Assembly: GCA_034414595.1 (NCBI GenBank)
Contig: DAOULY010000017.1
Location: forward strand, 101,216 to 165,215
Length of the DNA stretch: 64,000 bases
Reading direction: 5' to 3'
From: DAOULY01 sp034414595
GTDB lineage: Bacteria; Chloroflexota; Dehalococcoidia; SZUA-161; JAUWZY01
Shown here: positions 52,843 to 59,941 of the stretch, piece by piece
How the letters are laid out: each line of letters starts with the position of its first letter
How positions within the stretch are numbered: position 1 is the stretch's first letter
Made by a program: the position numbers and the translations under genes
Notes under the pieces: model-generated
The model's database searches: none
The model's input: only the letters and a program-made list of their open reading frames with translations
Told to the model about the DNA's origin: nothing

Positions 52843-53236
52843 TTGTCGCTTCCGTGAGCGTGTTTGCCGCCAGCAGGGCACAATGGATGCTGTCATCTGG
52901 CAGCCCCCCCAAAGCATCGAGCACATCCTGTTGCGTAATTCTTCGGGCCTCGGCCACGCTCTTCCCTTTGACCAGCTCGGTGATCATGCTGCCTGCGGCG
53001 ATGGTGGTTCCGCAGCCATCGGTCCAGAATGTAGCCTCCTGTATCCTACCATCCTGCGCCTTGAGCCAAATCTCCATGGTGTCACCGCAAGGTCCGGTTA
53101 TCCTGGCGAAACCATCGGCATTGGCAATTTGCCCTGCATTTCGGGGGTTCATGGCATGGTCGATAACCGTTTCCGAGTACATTTTCCTCAGCTCGGCCAT
53201 GACTTGCTGCTCTAACTGGTCAAAGCTCGATGACAT
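52787..53236 (-). CDS. NifU/IscU-like Fe-S scaffold protein
   Basis: A 149-residue scaffold. The three cluster Cys are in 'ITGPCGDTMEIWL', 'FWTDGCGTTIAAGSMITEL' and 'DSIHCALLAANTLTEA', and 'DHAMNPRNAGQIANADGFAR' is the family's early motif. It assembles [2Fe-2S]/[4Fe-4S] clusters on sulfur from a cysteine desulfurase. No iscS is next to it; the only desulfurase domain in the window is the one fused to the Mo enzyme at 42487. It lies 3 bases after mrp. Confidence 0.9.
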   Translation of the reverse strand: MSSSFDQLEQQVMAELRKMYSETVIDHAMNPRNAGQIANADGFARITGPCGDTMEIWLKAQDGRIQEATFWTDGCGTTIAAGSMITELVKGKSVAEARRITQQDVLDALGGLPDDSIHCALLAANTLTEATNDYLTCTREPWRKAYRGH

Positions 53237-53239
53237 ACT

Positions 53240-54265
53240 TCAATCCTTCCCTTTTGTAATCTTTTCCTCAGCTTCGGGCAGTGCTTGGCGAGAATTTTGA
53301 GCAAAGGCGACAAAGGCATCTGAGTCATAGCGCTCGATATTACCTTGATCACACAGCCGGGCGAGTTCAGGGTCCAGAGGTAGCTGCCCCAAGAGCGGTG
53401 CCCCGGCAGCCTTTGCGAACTCTTTTCCTTTGCTCTCGCCGAAGATCTCTATCTTCTTTCCTGTCTCAGGTATTAGAAAATAGCTCATATTCTCCACGAC
53501 CCCCAGAACGGGGATGTTCATTATCTGAGCCATCTTTACTGCCTTTCTGACCACCATGGCGGTCAGGTCCTGGGGGGTGAAGGCCACGACCACACCAGAA
53601 AGGGGAAGTGACTGCATTACGGTCAGTGGGGCATCAGCTGTGCCCGGCGGTAGGTCGACCAAGAGGTAATCGAGCCGGCCCCAGAGCACCTGTTGCCAGA
53701 ATTGCTGGATAGTTTTGCCAATGAGGGGTCCCCTCCAGACTACAGGCTCGTCCTCATTGGGCAGGATCAGGTTGATAGACATGACTTCGATCCCGGACCT
53801 CGAGAGCACAGGCAGGATGCCAGTCTCGCTGCCAGTGGGGTGAGTGGAGAGGCCAAACATCCTGGGGATGCTGGGGCCGGTGATATCAGCGTCTAAGATG
53901 CCGACCTCATAACCCTCACGGTTGAGAGCAATGGCCAAAAGGCTGGTCACCAGTGATTTGCCGACTCCTCCCTTGCCGCTGATTACCGCGATGACGTGGC
54001 CAATCTGGTTTAAGTCTTCTACTGAGGCTGGCACGAATTCCACCGTTGCCCTATTGGACTCAAGCGTCTCCTCGATAGCACTGCTGATTTCGGTGCTAAT
54101 CCAGTCCTGGGCAACGTCACTCAGGGCTGTCGAAGCCAGGGTGATTTTGGTTTCTCCGTCAACAATCTCGATGTCGCGAACCAAGTTGAGCTTTACTATG
54201 CTTCGTTCCACCACGGGGACAAGCACCTGGTCCAGGATTTGTCGTAGCTTCTCTTCAGTTGTCAT
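53240..54265 (-). CDS. Mrp/NBP35-type P-loop ATPase without the CxxC motif
   Basis: A 341-residue protein: an N-terminal MIP18/DUF59 domain (1-85) and a deviant Walker ATPase with 'VISGKGGVGKSLVTSLLAIA', 'GILDADITGPSIPRMFG', 'VDLPPGTADAPLTVMQSLPL' and 'VVAFTPQDLTAMVVRKAV'. Mrp/ApbC proteins normally have C-x-x-C after 'VVENMSYF', which bridges a cluster between two subunits. Here the text is 'MSYFLIPETGKKIEIFGES' and the protein has only one Cys in total ('ARLCDQG'). It may have a regulatory or non-cluster role, or use another protein's ligands. Confidence 0.9.
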   Translation of the reverse strand: MTTEEKLRQILDQVLVPVVERSIVKLNLVRDIEIVDGETKITLASTALSDVAQDWISTEISSAIEETLESNRATVEFVPASVEDLNQIGHVIAVISGKGGVGKSLVTSLLAIALNREGYEVGILDADITGPSIPRMFGLSTHPTGSETGILPVLSRSGIEVMSINLILPNEDEPVVWRGPLIGKTIQQFWQQVLWGRLDYLLVDLPPGTADAPLTVMQSLPLSGVVVAFTPQDLTAMVVRKAVKMAQIMNIPVLGVVENMSYFLIPETGKKIEIFGESKGKEFAKAAGAPLLGQLPLDPELARLCDQGNIERYDSDAFVAFAQNSRQALPEAEEKITKGKD

Positions 54266-54332
54266 CAGAATCCTCCTTGCAATGCAGTGTTGTTCCCTGG
54301 CTGGCCCTTCACTGTTTCATTAAGAGTTGAGT

Positions 54333-54731
54333 CTAATGCACGCGCTCCATGAGATTGGGAAGCTTTCCCTTCAGGTAGAGCAATACCGCGTCGTAGATGC
54401 CTTTGACATCGGTGACAATGGGCTCAATTCCATAGCTTTGTAGGCTCTCATAGGCCCCCCAGCCCATGCCTCCAGCCAAGAGCAATTTGCAATCACTAAT
54501 TGCCTCTGCCATATCAGCGTGTCTAACAGCAGCACCGGCATCGTAGCCGTGCCGTTCGCCGTGTTCAAGATTTGGCGCCGTATGGCCAGCAAAGGTATGA
54601 TGCCCTGCCTTTTCCCGGGTTTCTTTGTCTACGATTTTGCCCTCTTCTATTGTGAGCACCACATAGAGAGGGGCCCGTCCAAAATGCTGACTAATGGTGA
54701 AACCATCTTCGGATATGACGGCGATTTTCAT
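54333..54731 (-). CDS. NifX/NifB-family (dinitrogenase Fe-Mo cofactor-binding fold) protein, short form
   Basis: A 132-residue protein. 'MKIAVISEDGFTISQHFGRA' is the family start with the His of the cofactor site, 'LYVVLTIEEGKIVDKETR' follows, and 'LLAGGMGWGAYESLQSYGIE' and 'TDVKGIYDAVLLYL' close the ribonuclease H-like fold. Such proteins bind Fe-Mo or Mo-Cu clusters (NifX, NafY, orange protein). No nitrogenase or NifB gene is in the window, so the cofactor is unlikely to be for nitrogen fixation. Confidence 0.88.
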   Translation of the reverse strand: MKIAVISEDGFTISQHFGRAPLYVVLTIEEGKIVDKETREKAGHHTFAGHTAPNLEHGERHGYDAGAAVRHADMAEAISDCKLLLAGGMGWGAYESLQSYGIEPIVTDVKGIYDAVLLYLKGKLPNLMERVH

Positions 54732-54741
54732 ATTACACCTC

Positions 54742-54981
54742 CTATTCTCTCCGACAAGTATCGTTTGTGGTGCAGGGAGGACTATCGCAGCGCTCCGTTC
54801 TGCCGCAGCAGGTCGTGCCCGGCGCCCGGGCCCCCGTTCTCAACACATAGGAGGTGGAGATGAGCTTCTCCATATCTTTGCTCCCGCAGGCCGGACACTC
54901 CACTCCTGTGCTGTCACTGCTGCGCAGGAATATCGAAAACACGGTTCCACATTCTCTGCACCTGTATTCATATATCGGCAT
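54742..54981 (-). CDS. FmdB-family zinc-ribbon protein
   Basis: A 79-residue protein starting 'MPIYEYRCRECGTVFSIFLR', with the second pair in 'VECPACGSKDMEKLI', the FmdB zinc ribbon. The tail has four more Cys ('GTTCCGRTERCDSPPC'), unusual for the family. FmdB proteins occur beside formamidase and metal-cofactor genes; the role is regulatory or structural but not established. It lies between the NifX-like gene and a MinD ATPase. Confidence 0.85.
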   Translation of the reverse strand: MPIYEYRCRECGTVFSIFLRSSDSTGVECPACGSKDMEKLISTSYVLRTGARAPGTTCCGRTERCDSPPCTTNDTCRRE

Positions 54982-54993
54982 TGCTCCCCCCTT

Positions 54994-55854
54994 CTATAGG
55001 CCCTGAGCTAAAGAAATCGTTTGCCATAGCGTTGTGATCGTCTGAGAAACCTGGCCGTCGGAATATTCCACCACGGGCACTTCCTGAATCAAGGACTCGG
55101 TGACCACATTATCAAACGGGATTTTTGATAGCACCTCCACTGCCACTTCCTGACAATATTGCTCGATCTGACGGGTATTGTCCTCGTTGATATCGTATTT
55201 GTTGATGCAAACCAGAGCCGGTACCCCAAAATGGCGGCAGACACTCATGACCCGATCCAGGTCGTGAATGCCCGACAGTGTGGGCTCGGTTACGATCAGA
55301 GCGATATCGACGCCGGATAAAGAGGAAATGACAGGGCAGCCGATGCCTGGTGGGCCGTCGCTTATAATATAGTCAAGGTTCTGGGCTTCAGCGATGTGCC
55401 GTGCCCTCTGCCGCACAGCAGCCACCAGCTTACCTGAATTCTCTTGGGCGACCCCAAGCCGGGCGTGAACCAATGGCCCGTATTTGGTATCTGAGACAAA
55501 CCAGGTCCCAGCAAGCCTGTCTTGCATCGTGATGCAATCCTCGGGGCAAACATGAGAACAGAAACCGCAGCCCTCGCAGGAAACGGGGTCCACATTGAAG
55601 TCTTTTATTGCATCGAAGCGGCAAACCGCTTCACAGGTTCCACAGCGGGTGCAAAGTTTCTTATCTATGCGGGCTACTTGCCCACCCCAGAACTCGCTTG
55701 TTTCCCTGGCCACTGGTTGCAGGAGAAGGTACAGATCAGCGGCATCGACGTCACAATCGACCAGGACTTTGCTCCGAGCCAAGGCGGCAAACGAGGCCAC
55801 TATGGTTGTTTTGCCAGTTCCTCCTTTGCCGCTGAGAATTACAACTTCCTTCAT
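54994..55854 (-). CDS. MinD-family ATPase with inserted ferredoxin domain, copy 1
   Basis: A 286-residue protein. A deviant Walker A 'VILSGKGGTGKTTIVASFAA' is followed by 'VLVDCDVDAADLYLLLQPV', then two [4Fe-4S] motifs inserted in the fold ('CTRCGTCEAVCRFDAI' and 'CEGCGFCSHVCPEDCI'), and the ATPase resumes with 'DYIISDGPPGIGCPVISSL' and 'LIVTEPTLSGIHDLDRV'. These P-loop ferredoxin ATPases form pairs in anaerobes, always near NifX-like genes, and are thought to load or carry Fe-S/metal cofactors. The partner is the gene at 56138. Confidence 0.9.
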   Translation of the reverse strand: MKEVVILSGKGGTGKTTIVASFAALARSKVLVDCDVDAADLYLLLQPVARETSEFWGGQVARIDKKLCTRCGTCEAVCRFDAIKDFNVDPVSCEGCGFCSHVCPEDCITMQDRLAGTWFVSDTKYGPLVHARLGVAQENSGKLVAAVRQRARHIAEAQNLDYIISDGPPGIGCPVISSLSGVDIALIVTEPTLSGIHDLDRVMSVCRHFGVPALVCINKYDINEDNTRQIEQYCQEVAVEVLSKIPFDNVVTESLIQEVPVVEYSDGQVSQTITTLWQTISLAQGL

Positions 55855-55868
55855 CTATTATATTACCT

Positions 55869-56141
55869 TTAAGGAATTTCGTCTTCTTCCTTTACCTTCA
55901 TCCAAATTCTATACAACTTTTCACCACCCTCCTCGAAACACTTGAATCCAGTGGAATCCACTTCCTCCACCTGCACCTCGCCCAGTTCCATACACTGCTC
56001 CAGCCAGTTTTTGAAATGCGCTCCTCCACCCCAATAGACCCTTCTCCATTTATTCCCGTCTTCATCTATTCTTTCTCTAACTGACTCTTCCCGGGCCATC
56101 CTTTCCTCGATTGTGAGTGCGTCTCCAGGCACTTCGTTCAC
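55869..56141 (-). CDS. Unknown 90-residue protein between the two MinD genes
   Basis: A charged soluble protein with a run of acidic residues at the end ('IWMKVKEEDEIP'). It starts 'MNEVPGDALTIEERMAREES' and has 'WRRVYWGGGAHFKNWLEQCM' and 'VDSTGFKCFEEGGEKLYRIW'. Two Cys are spaced too far apart for a classic motif. It overlaps the second MinD gene by 4 bases, so it is translated together with it and may be an adaptor for the pair. I do not recognise a family. Confidence 0.7.
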   Translation of the reverse strand: MNEVPGDALTIEERMAREESVRERIDEDGNKWRRVYWGGGAHFKNWLEQCMELGEVQVEEVDSTGFKCFEEGGEKLYRIWMKVKEEDEIP

Positions 56142-57004
56142 TTAATCCTCCCCACGTGCGTTGCTGATACTATTTGCTCGGTGTCAGAGAACAGCTGGGC
56201 AAAAGCCAGTTGCCATTGTGGCCTGCCCTCGACCAGTGGGATACCTCGTGCATAGAGCCTGGCGATCTCGATGTCCAACGGGATCTTCAAAAGCAGTGGA
56301 ATTTCCTCCCGAGCGCAGAAGTCCTCCACCTTGCTATCACCGACTCCGTGGCGATTGAGTACCACGCCGCAGGGGATATTCAGTGCCCGTGCCATATCCA
56401 CCGCCAGGATCAGGTCATTGAGACCAAACGGGGTGGGCTCGGTGACCAACAGGCAGAAGTCGGTTTCCCTTACTGCTTCCACCACGGGACAGGATGTCCC
56501 GGGAGCGACATCGATGATCACCGTCTTCGAGGGCTCGATGTGCTCCTTTACTTTCCTGATTACAGGTGGAGCCAGGGCCTCACCGATGTTGAGCTTCCCG
56601 TGAGCAAACTCTATGTCTCCACAGCGCCCGATTTCCACCAATCCAATCTCCCGGGGCACTTCGGAGATAGCATCGTCGGGACAGAGATAAGAGCAAGCGC
56701 CACAGCCATGGCAGAGTTCAGGGAATATCAGCACTTTGCTTTTCAACACGGCTATAGCATGATAGGCGCAAACCTCGGCGCAGCGGCCGCAGTAGGTGCA
56801 TTTTTCTTCATTGACCTGGGGAACAGGGATCCCGACTGGCTCTTCTCGGTCGAAGTCAGTCCTGAGGAAGATATGGGCATTGGGCTCCTCGACATCGCAA
56901 TCAAGGAATTGCACCGGGCGCTGCCCGGCCAACGAAAGGGCCAGACTGGTGGCGACAAGGGTTTTCCCGGTGCCGCCCTTGCCGCTGGCAACGGAAATAA
57001 TCAT
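56138..57004 (-). CDS. MinD-family ATPase with inserted ferredoxin domain, copy 2
   Basis: A 288-residue paralogue of the ATPase at 54994. 'ISVASGKGGTGKTLVATSLA' and 'QFLDCDVEEPNAHIFLRTDF' are the ATPase start, then 'CTYCGRCAEVCAYHAIAV' and 'CHGCGACSYLCPDDAI', then 'TVIIDVAPGTSCPVVEAVRE' and 'LVTEPTPFGLNDLILAVD'. The two proteins are diverged enough to suggest a heteromeric complex. It is 2 bases after the zinc-ribbon gene upstream. Confidence 0.9.
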   Translation of the reverse strand: MIISVASGKGGTGKTLVATSLALSLAGQRPVQFLDCDVEEPNAHIFLRTDFDREEPVGIPVPQVNEEKCTYCGRCAEVCAYHAIAVLKSKVLIFPELCHGCGACSYLCPDDAISEVPREIGLVEIGRCGDIEFAHGKLNIGEALAPPVIRKVKEHIEPSKTVIIDVAPGTSCPVVEAVRETDFCLLVTEPTPFGLNDLILAVDMARALNIPCGVVLNRHGVGDSKVEDFCAREEIPLLLKIPLDIEIARLYARGIPLVEGRPQWQLAFAQLFSDTEQIVSATHVGRIK

Positions 57005-57005
57005 C

Positions 57006-57239
57006 TCAATCTCTGACCATTTTGGTGCCGCACTTCGGGCAATTCAAGCTATAGCAGGCAATTCCCATTTGGTGTGGCACCGTAGCGCCACAATTGGGGC
57101 AGATGCAATTCCCTGATGGACCCTCTCCGGGTCTTATCCCTCTCACCTTGCCCTTACCCCGACCGGAGGCTCTGCCAAATCCCCTTCCTGTTCCCGGTCC
57201 GCTTCCCCAGGGAGGGCCAGTTCCATTTCCTCTGGGCAT
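57006..57239 (-). CDS. Zinc-ribbon protein with DUF5320-like start
   Basis: A 77-residue protein; ATG at 57239 has AGGAGGG before it, so the longer frame to 57287 is not used. The N-terminus 'MPRGNGTGPPWGSGPGTGRG' is the Gly/Pro-rich start typical of DUF5320 proteins in NifX/MinD clusters. The C-terminus holds two Cys pairs ('NCICPNCGATVPHQMGIACY' and 'LNCPKCGTKMVRD'), a zinc ribbon. Probably a small metal-binding partner of the ATPases. Confidence 0.75.
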   Translation of the reverse strand: MPRGNGTGPPWGSGPGTGRGFGRASGRGKGKVRGIRPGEGPSGNCICPNCGATVPHQMGIACYSLNCPKCGTKMVRD

Positions 57240-57297
57240 AACATCCCTCCTGTACAGCTTACTTCGATCACCCCAACGGGGGACCAAGTCCGGTTCC

Positions 57298-57492
57298 TCA
57301 GGTATTGGTGAGACAGCTTATATCTGACGATCCCGACCCGCTGGGCCTTTGAGTTGAGAATAGGGAGAGAAGCTTCCTCGGATTGCCGCTGTGGCACTTC
57401 GGGCAACTCAGGGAAGAACCGTCGGCACCTACATTCTGGCGAACTTCAAACCTTTCTCCGCACTCAGTGCACTGATATTCATAGATAGGCAT
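57298..57492 (-). CDS. FmdB-family zinc-ribbon protein, second copy
   Basis: A 64-residue protein starting 'MPIYEYQCTECGERFEVRQN' with the second pair in 'LSCPKCHSGNPRKLLSLFST', a standard FmdB ribbon. It differs from the copy at 54742 in lacking the Cys-rich tail. Spacing to the 55-residue gene upstream is 11 bases and to the next gene about 58. Confidence 0.85.
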   Translation of the reverse strand: MPIYEYQCTECGERFEVRQNVGADGSSLSCPKCHSGNPRKLLSLFSTQRPSGSGSSDISCLTNT

Positions 57493-57503
57493 GATTCGCC
57501 TCC

Positions 57504-57671
57504 TTACTTTGAACCCTTCAGGGCCTGTAGCTCAACTATCAGCTTATGGATGGTGCAATCGTCGCTATGCTTTTCCTTGCCGCATTTAAAGCAAGCCTCC
57601 CGTGTTGCCTTCAGGGCTTTATCTACATCTTCATCACTGACTTCCTTGCCGGCATATCTCCAAATGGCCAT
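57504..57671 (-). CDS. 55-residue Cys-containing peptide
   Basis: A short gene with a good ribosome site (AGGAGAG) and clean frame. It starts 'MAIWRYAGKEVSDEDVDKAL' and has 'ACFKCGKEKHSDDCTIHKLI', giving three Cys (C-x2-C then C) and two His that could bind one metal ion. The ending 'VELQALKGSK' is a helix. It lies 12 bases after the NifX-like gene and before an FmdB gene, so it belongs to the same transcript. Family not recognised. Confidence 0.72.
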   Translation of the reverse strand: MAIWRYAGKEVSDEDVDKALKATREACFKCGKEKHSDDCTIHKLIVELQALKGSK

Positions 57672-57683
57672 AAGTTTCTCTCC

Positions 57684-58280
57684 TTATTTGCCTCTTTTCT
57701 CCAGCTCCTTGATGCGCTGCTGGATTGCGTCGAGCTGCTGCTTCAGCATCGTGATCTCCTGGTCCGGGCTCAGCGGCTGAGCAGGCCCAGGCATAGGCGG
57801 CATCATTCCAGGGCCCATGCCCATTCCGGGGCCCATGCCCATTCCGCGGCCCATACCCATACCGCGACCCATGCCACGGCCCATGCCGCGCCCCATGCCC
57901 ATACCAGGTCCCATACCACCCATGCCGGAGTGAGGTCCTACAGTGGGCTGGGGAGTGGCTTGGAGCTGACCTGATTTGTATTGCTCAACAGCATCTCTTA
58001 TCCTCCCCATAGCTCCTGTAATCACTTCAACTCCTGCTGCCGATAGGGTCTGGTAGGCATTGGGACCGCAGTTGCCGGTGACAACCGCTTGGACCCCCAT
58101 GTTGGCGATCATCTGGGCTGTGGAGATTCCAGCTCCGCCGGCGGCCATGACATTGGGGTTCTCCATGGCTTCAAATTCCATGGTATCCGGATCGACGATG
58201 ATAAGGTACTGACAGCGTCCAAAGCGAGGATCGACATCAGCATCAAGGTTGGGGCCGATGGCCGATATTGCGATCTTCAT
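57684..58280 (-). CDS. NifX-like protein with Met/Gly repeat and coiled-coil tail
   Basis: A 198-residue protein; the second of two adjacent ATGs is used because AGGAGG lies 5 bases upstream. Residues 1-110 are a NifX/NifB-family fold ('MKIAISAIGPNLDADVDPRF', 'GISTAQMIANMGVQAVVTGN', 'GVEVITGAMGRIRDAVEQYK'). Residues 120-165 are repeats of G-M-G-R-G-M/G-P-G-M. The last 35 residues ('SPDQEITMLKQQLDAIQQRI') form a coiled coil very like the end of the DUF5320 protein encoded next door, so the two may pair. The Met-rich section could bind soft metals. Confidence 0.88.
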   Translation of the reverse strand: MKIAISAIGPNLDADVDPRFGRCQYLIIVDPDTMEFEAMENPNVMAAGGAGISTAQMIANMGVQAVVTGNCGPNAYQTLSAAGVEVITGAMGRIRDAVEQYKSGQLQATPQPTVGPHSGMGGMGPGMGMGRGMGRGMGRGMGMGRGMGMGPGMGMGPGMMPPMPGPAQPLSPDQEITMLKQQLDAIQQRIKELEKRGK

Positions 58281-58371
58281 CATACCCTCCTTTGCTGCCG
58301 GGTCCACCGACTCAACGCAAGTCTCTGCGGCCTCTACTGGCCTTCAGCCGATGGACTCAGCCAGCCGTGGC

Positions 58372-58704
58372 TTATTCTTCCTGTTCCAGCTCTCGGATTC
58401 GTGTTTCAATGTCCTCAAGCTCTTCTTTCAGCATCTTGGCTTGATCCTTAAGGAAGTCAAGCTCCTGTGCCGGGGTCGCCTCCGGAGGATAAGGCATTGC
58501 CCCCGGTGCAGGATATCCTCCATAGGATGGTGGGGTCCACGCTCCACCATATGCATATGGGGGGTAGGGCACTGGAGCGTATCCGTAAGCTGGAGCCATC
58601 CCTGCTCCATAGTACCAGCACCTGGGCAGCCCTCCTCTGCCTCTGCCTACATATGGCCAGGGAGGAGAGGCACCTCTAAATCCGAATCCATATCCATTGG
58701 GCAT
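58372..58704 (-). CDS. DUF5320 protein with Tyr/Pro/Gly-rich region and coiled coil
   Basis: A 110-residue protein. 'MPNGYGFGFRGASPPWPYVG' begins a low-complexity Tyr/Pro/Gly/Ala region to about residue 78, and the end ('TPAQELDFLKDQAKMLKEEL' and 'IRELEQEE') is the DUF5320 coiled coil. Proteins of this kind are found only near NifX-like and MinD-ferredoxin genes. It is 92 bases before the NifX-like gene with the matching tail. Confidence 0.82.
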   Translation of the reverse strand: MPNGYGFGFRGASPPWPYVGRGRGGLPRCWYYGAGMAPAYGYAPVPYPPYAYGGAWTPPSYGGYPAPGAMPYPPEATPAQELDFLKDQAKMLKEELEDIETRIRELEQEE

Positions 58705-58799
58705 GATGTCACCCCCTTTCCCTCTTCGATGATGGCCTGCCCTGCGAGCTGGCTATCCCTGGGGCCATAGCTTGCAGTGCAGACCTTGAGAGTTTCCTA

Positions 58800-59195
58800 C
58801 TACCACGGGTACGATCCATATGCCGGGTAGTAAGGAACTCCTGTCCTATAGGGGCCCGCACCATAGCCCATAGTGCCGGGATAGTAGCCTGCACCGTAGC
58901 CTGCAGTGCCAGGATAGAGACCTGCACTATAGGAGCCATAAGGCATGCTCCCTCCCGAATAGAAGGGGTTCATGCCATAGGCCCACCACCATCGTGGCAT
59001 CCAGGGAAAGTTGCGACAGAAGGGGTAGGGATTACCTCGACCCCTGCCAAACCAGCCTCTGCCCATTCCCGAGCCCCAACCTGGGGCCCAGCCGAACCAG
59101 CCTCTGCCCATTCCCAGGCCCCAACCTCGGCCTCGGCCGAACCAACCTCCGCCCATTCCTGGGCCCCAACCGGACCAGCCTCTTCCGAACGGCAT
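58800..59195 (-). CDS. Gly/Trp/Tyr-rich repeat protein of unknown function
   Basis: A 131-residue protein; ATG at 59195 with AAGGAGGTGA upstream is used (a GTG at 59204 lies inside that site). The N-terminal half repeats 'GMGRGWFGRGRG'-type units about five times; the middle has 'NPYPFCRNFPWMPRWWWAYG'; the C-terminal half repeats 'YPGTxGYGAG' about three times. Composition (Gly, Trp, Tyr, Arg, Met) is extreme. There is no signal peptide. It is between the DUF364 and DUF5320 genes, so it is probably part of the same metal-handling assembly. Confidence 0.75.
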   Translation of the reverse strand: MPFGRGWSGWGPGMGGGWFGRGRGWGLGMGRGWFGWAPGWGSGMGRGWFGRGRGNPYPFCRNFPWMPRWWWAYGMNPFYSGGSMPYGSYSAGLYPGTAGYGAGYYPGTMGYGAGPYRTGVPYYPAYGSYPW

Positions 59196-59218
59196 TTTGC
59201 TCACCTCCTTTCCTTACC

Positions 59219-59941
59219 TCACCTCTTCATAGTCAAGATTCGGACTCCGCGAATCTGGGTGAAAATTCCGCCCTGGCTCACACTGCGGAGCACCAGCTCC
59301 GGGTCGACTACTATAGTTCCTGATATGGCATCCACCCCGTAGTCGAAGAGCACAGGCGAGAGTGGGGTGGTGGCCCCCAGTACAACAACGTAGGACTTCG
59401 GGCTGCAAAGTTGGAGCAAGTGCTCTATGGTATGGTTGATAAAAGCGCTGCCGGTGAGGCCGATGACATCGGCCTCAGGGATTAGGCCTTCAGCATGAGT
59501 TTCGGCTAGTTCCCCCTCCCCGGGTTGTTTCTCGATGACCCAGAGCTCTTTTGCTACCTGGCGAAGCTTGGGCAGGAAGGGGAAGTGGCCGATGATGGCT
59601 ATTTTCTTGCCGAAGCCCTGCTCGGCGAGAAGATCACCAGCGTTGAGGACCTGGCAGCGGCCTTCATCCACATCGAGAAGCGAGTTGATAGCTGCCATGC
59701 CGATAGCTGCCTCGAGAGGGCTCTGGGAATAAGCCATCTGTGCTAACTCGTGGGGCCTCTTGTCCATCAGGTGTCCCGCATCGCTCACCGGAGCCTTGAT
59801 ATGAGGGTGCTCCTGGCCGTGGGGTGTGGATGCCAGGCCACATCTTCGGGTCAGCACAGCTGTCCAGTGAGGGCCTTGCCGTATGTCACTTACCTGAGTT
59901 TCCCAGTTCAATGTGGAGAGCAGATCAGCGAGCACTTTCAT
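59219..59941 (-). CDS. DUF364 protein (putative heavy-metal chelation domain)
   Basis: A 240-residue protein of the DUF4213/DUF364 group. 'LEAAIGMAAINSLLDVDEGR' and 'FGKKIAIIGHFPFLPKLRQV' lead to 'IGLTGSAFINHTIEHLLQLC' and 'VVVLGATTPLSPVLFDYGVD', the DUF364 core where metal and a small ligand bind in solved structures. It starts in an ATGA overlap with the DUF134 gene. Such proteins sit with molybdenum and other cofactor genes in anaerobes. Confidence 0.85.
   Translation of the reverse strand: MKVLADLLSTLNWETQVSDIRQGPHWTAVLTRRCGLASTPHGQEHPHIKAPVSDAGHLMDKRPHELAQMAYSQSPLEAAIGMAAINSLLDVDEGRCQVLNAGDLLAEQGFGKKIAIIGHFPFLPKLRQVAKELWVIEKQPGEGELAETHAEGLIPEADVIGLTGSAFINHTIEHLLQLCSPKSYVVVLGATTPLSPVLFDYGVDAISGTIVVDPELVLRSVSQGGIFTQIRGVRILTMKR

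Noticed and set aside
52843..52926. N-terminal extension of the methyltransferase at 52129
   Set aside because: It lies wholly within the IscU gene in another frame and gives a Cys/Trp-rich leader not seen in the family.
57684..59195. Tandem DNA repeats suggesting a satellite or CRISPR-like array
   Set aside because: The repeats are in frame and explained by Gly/Met- and Gly/Trp/Tyr-rich protein sequence; there are no regularly spaced unique spacers.
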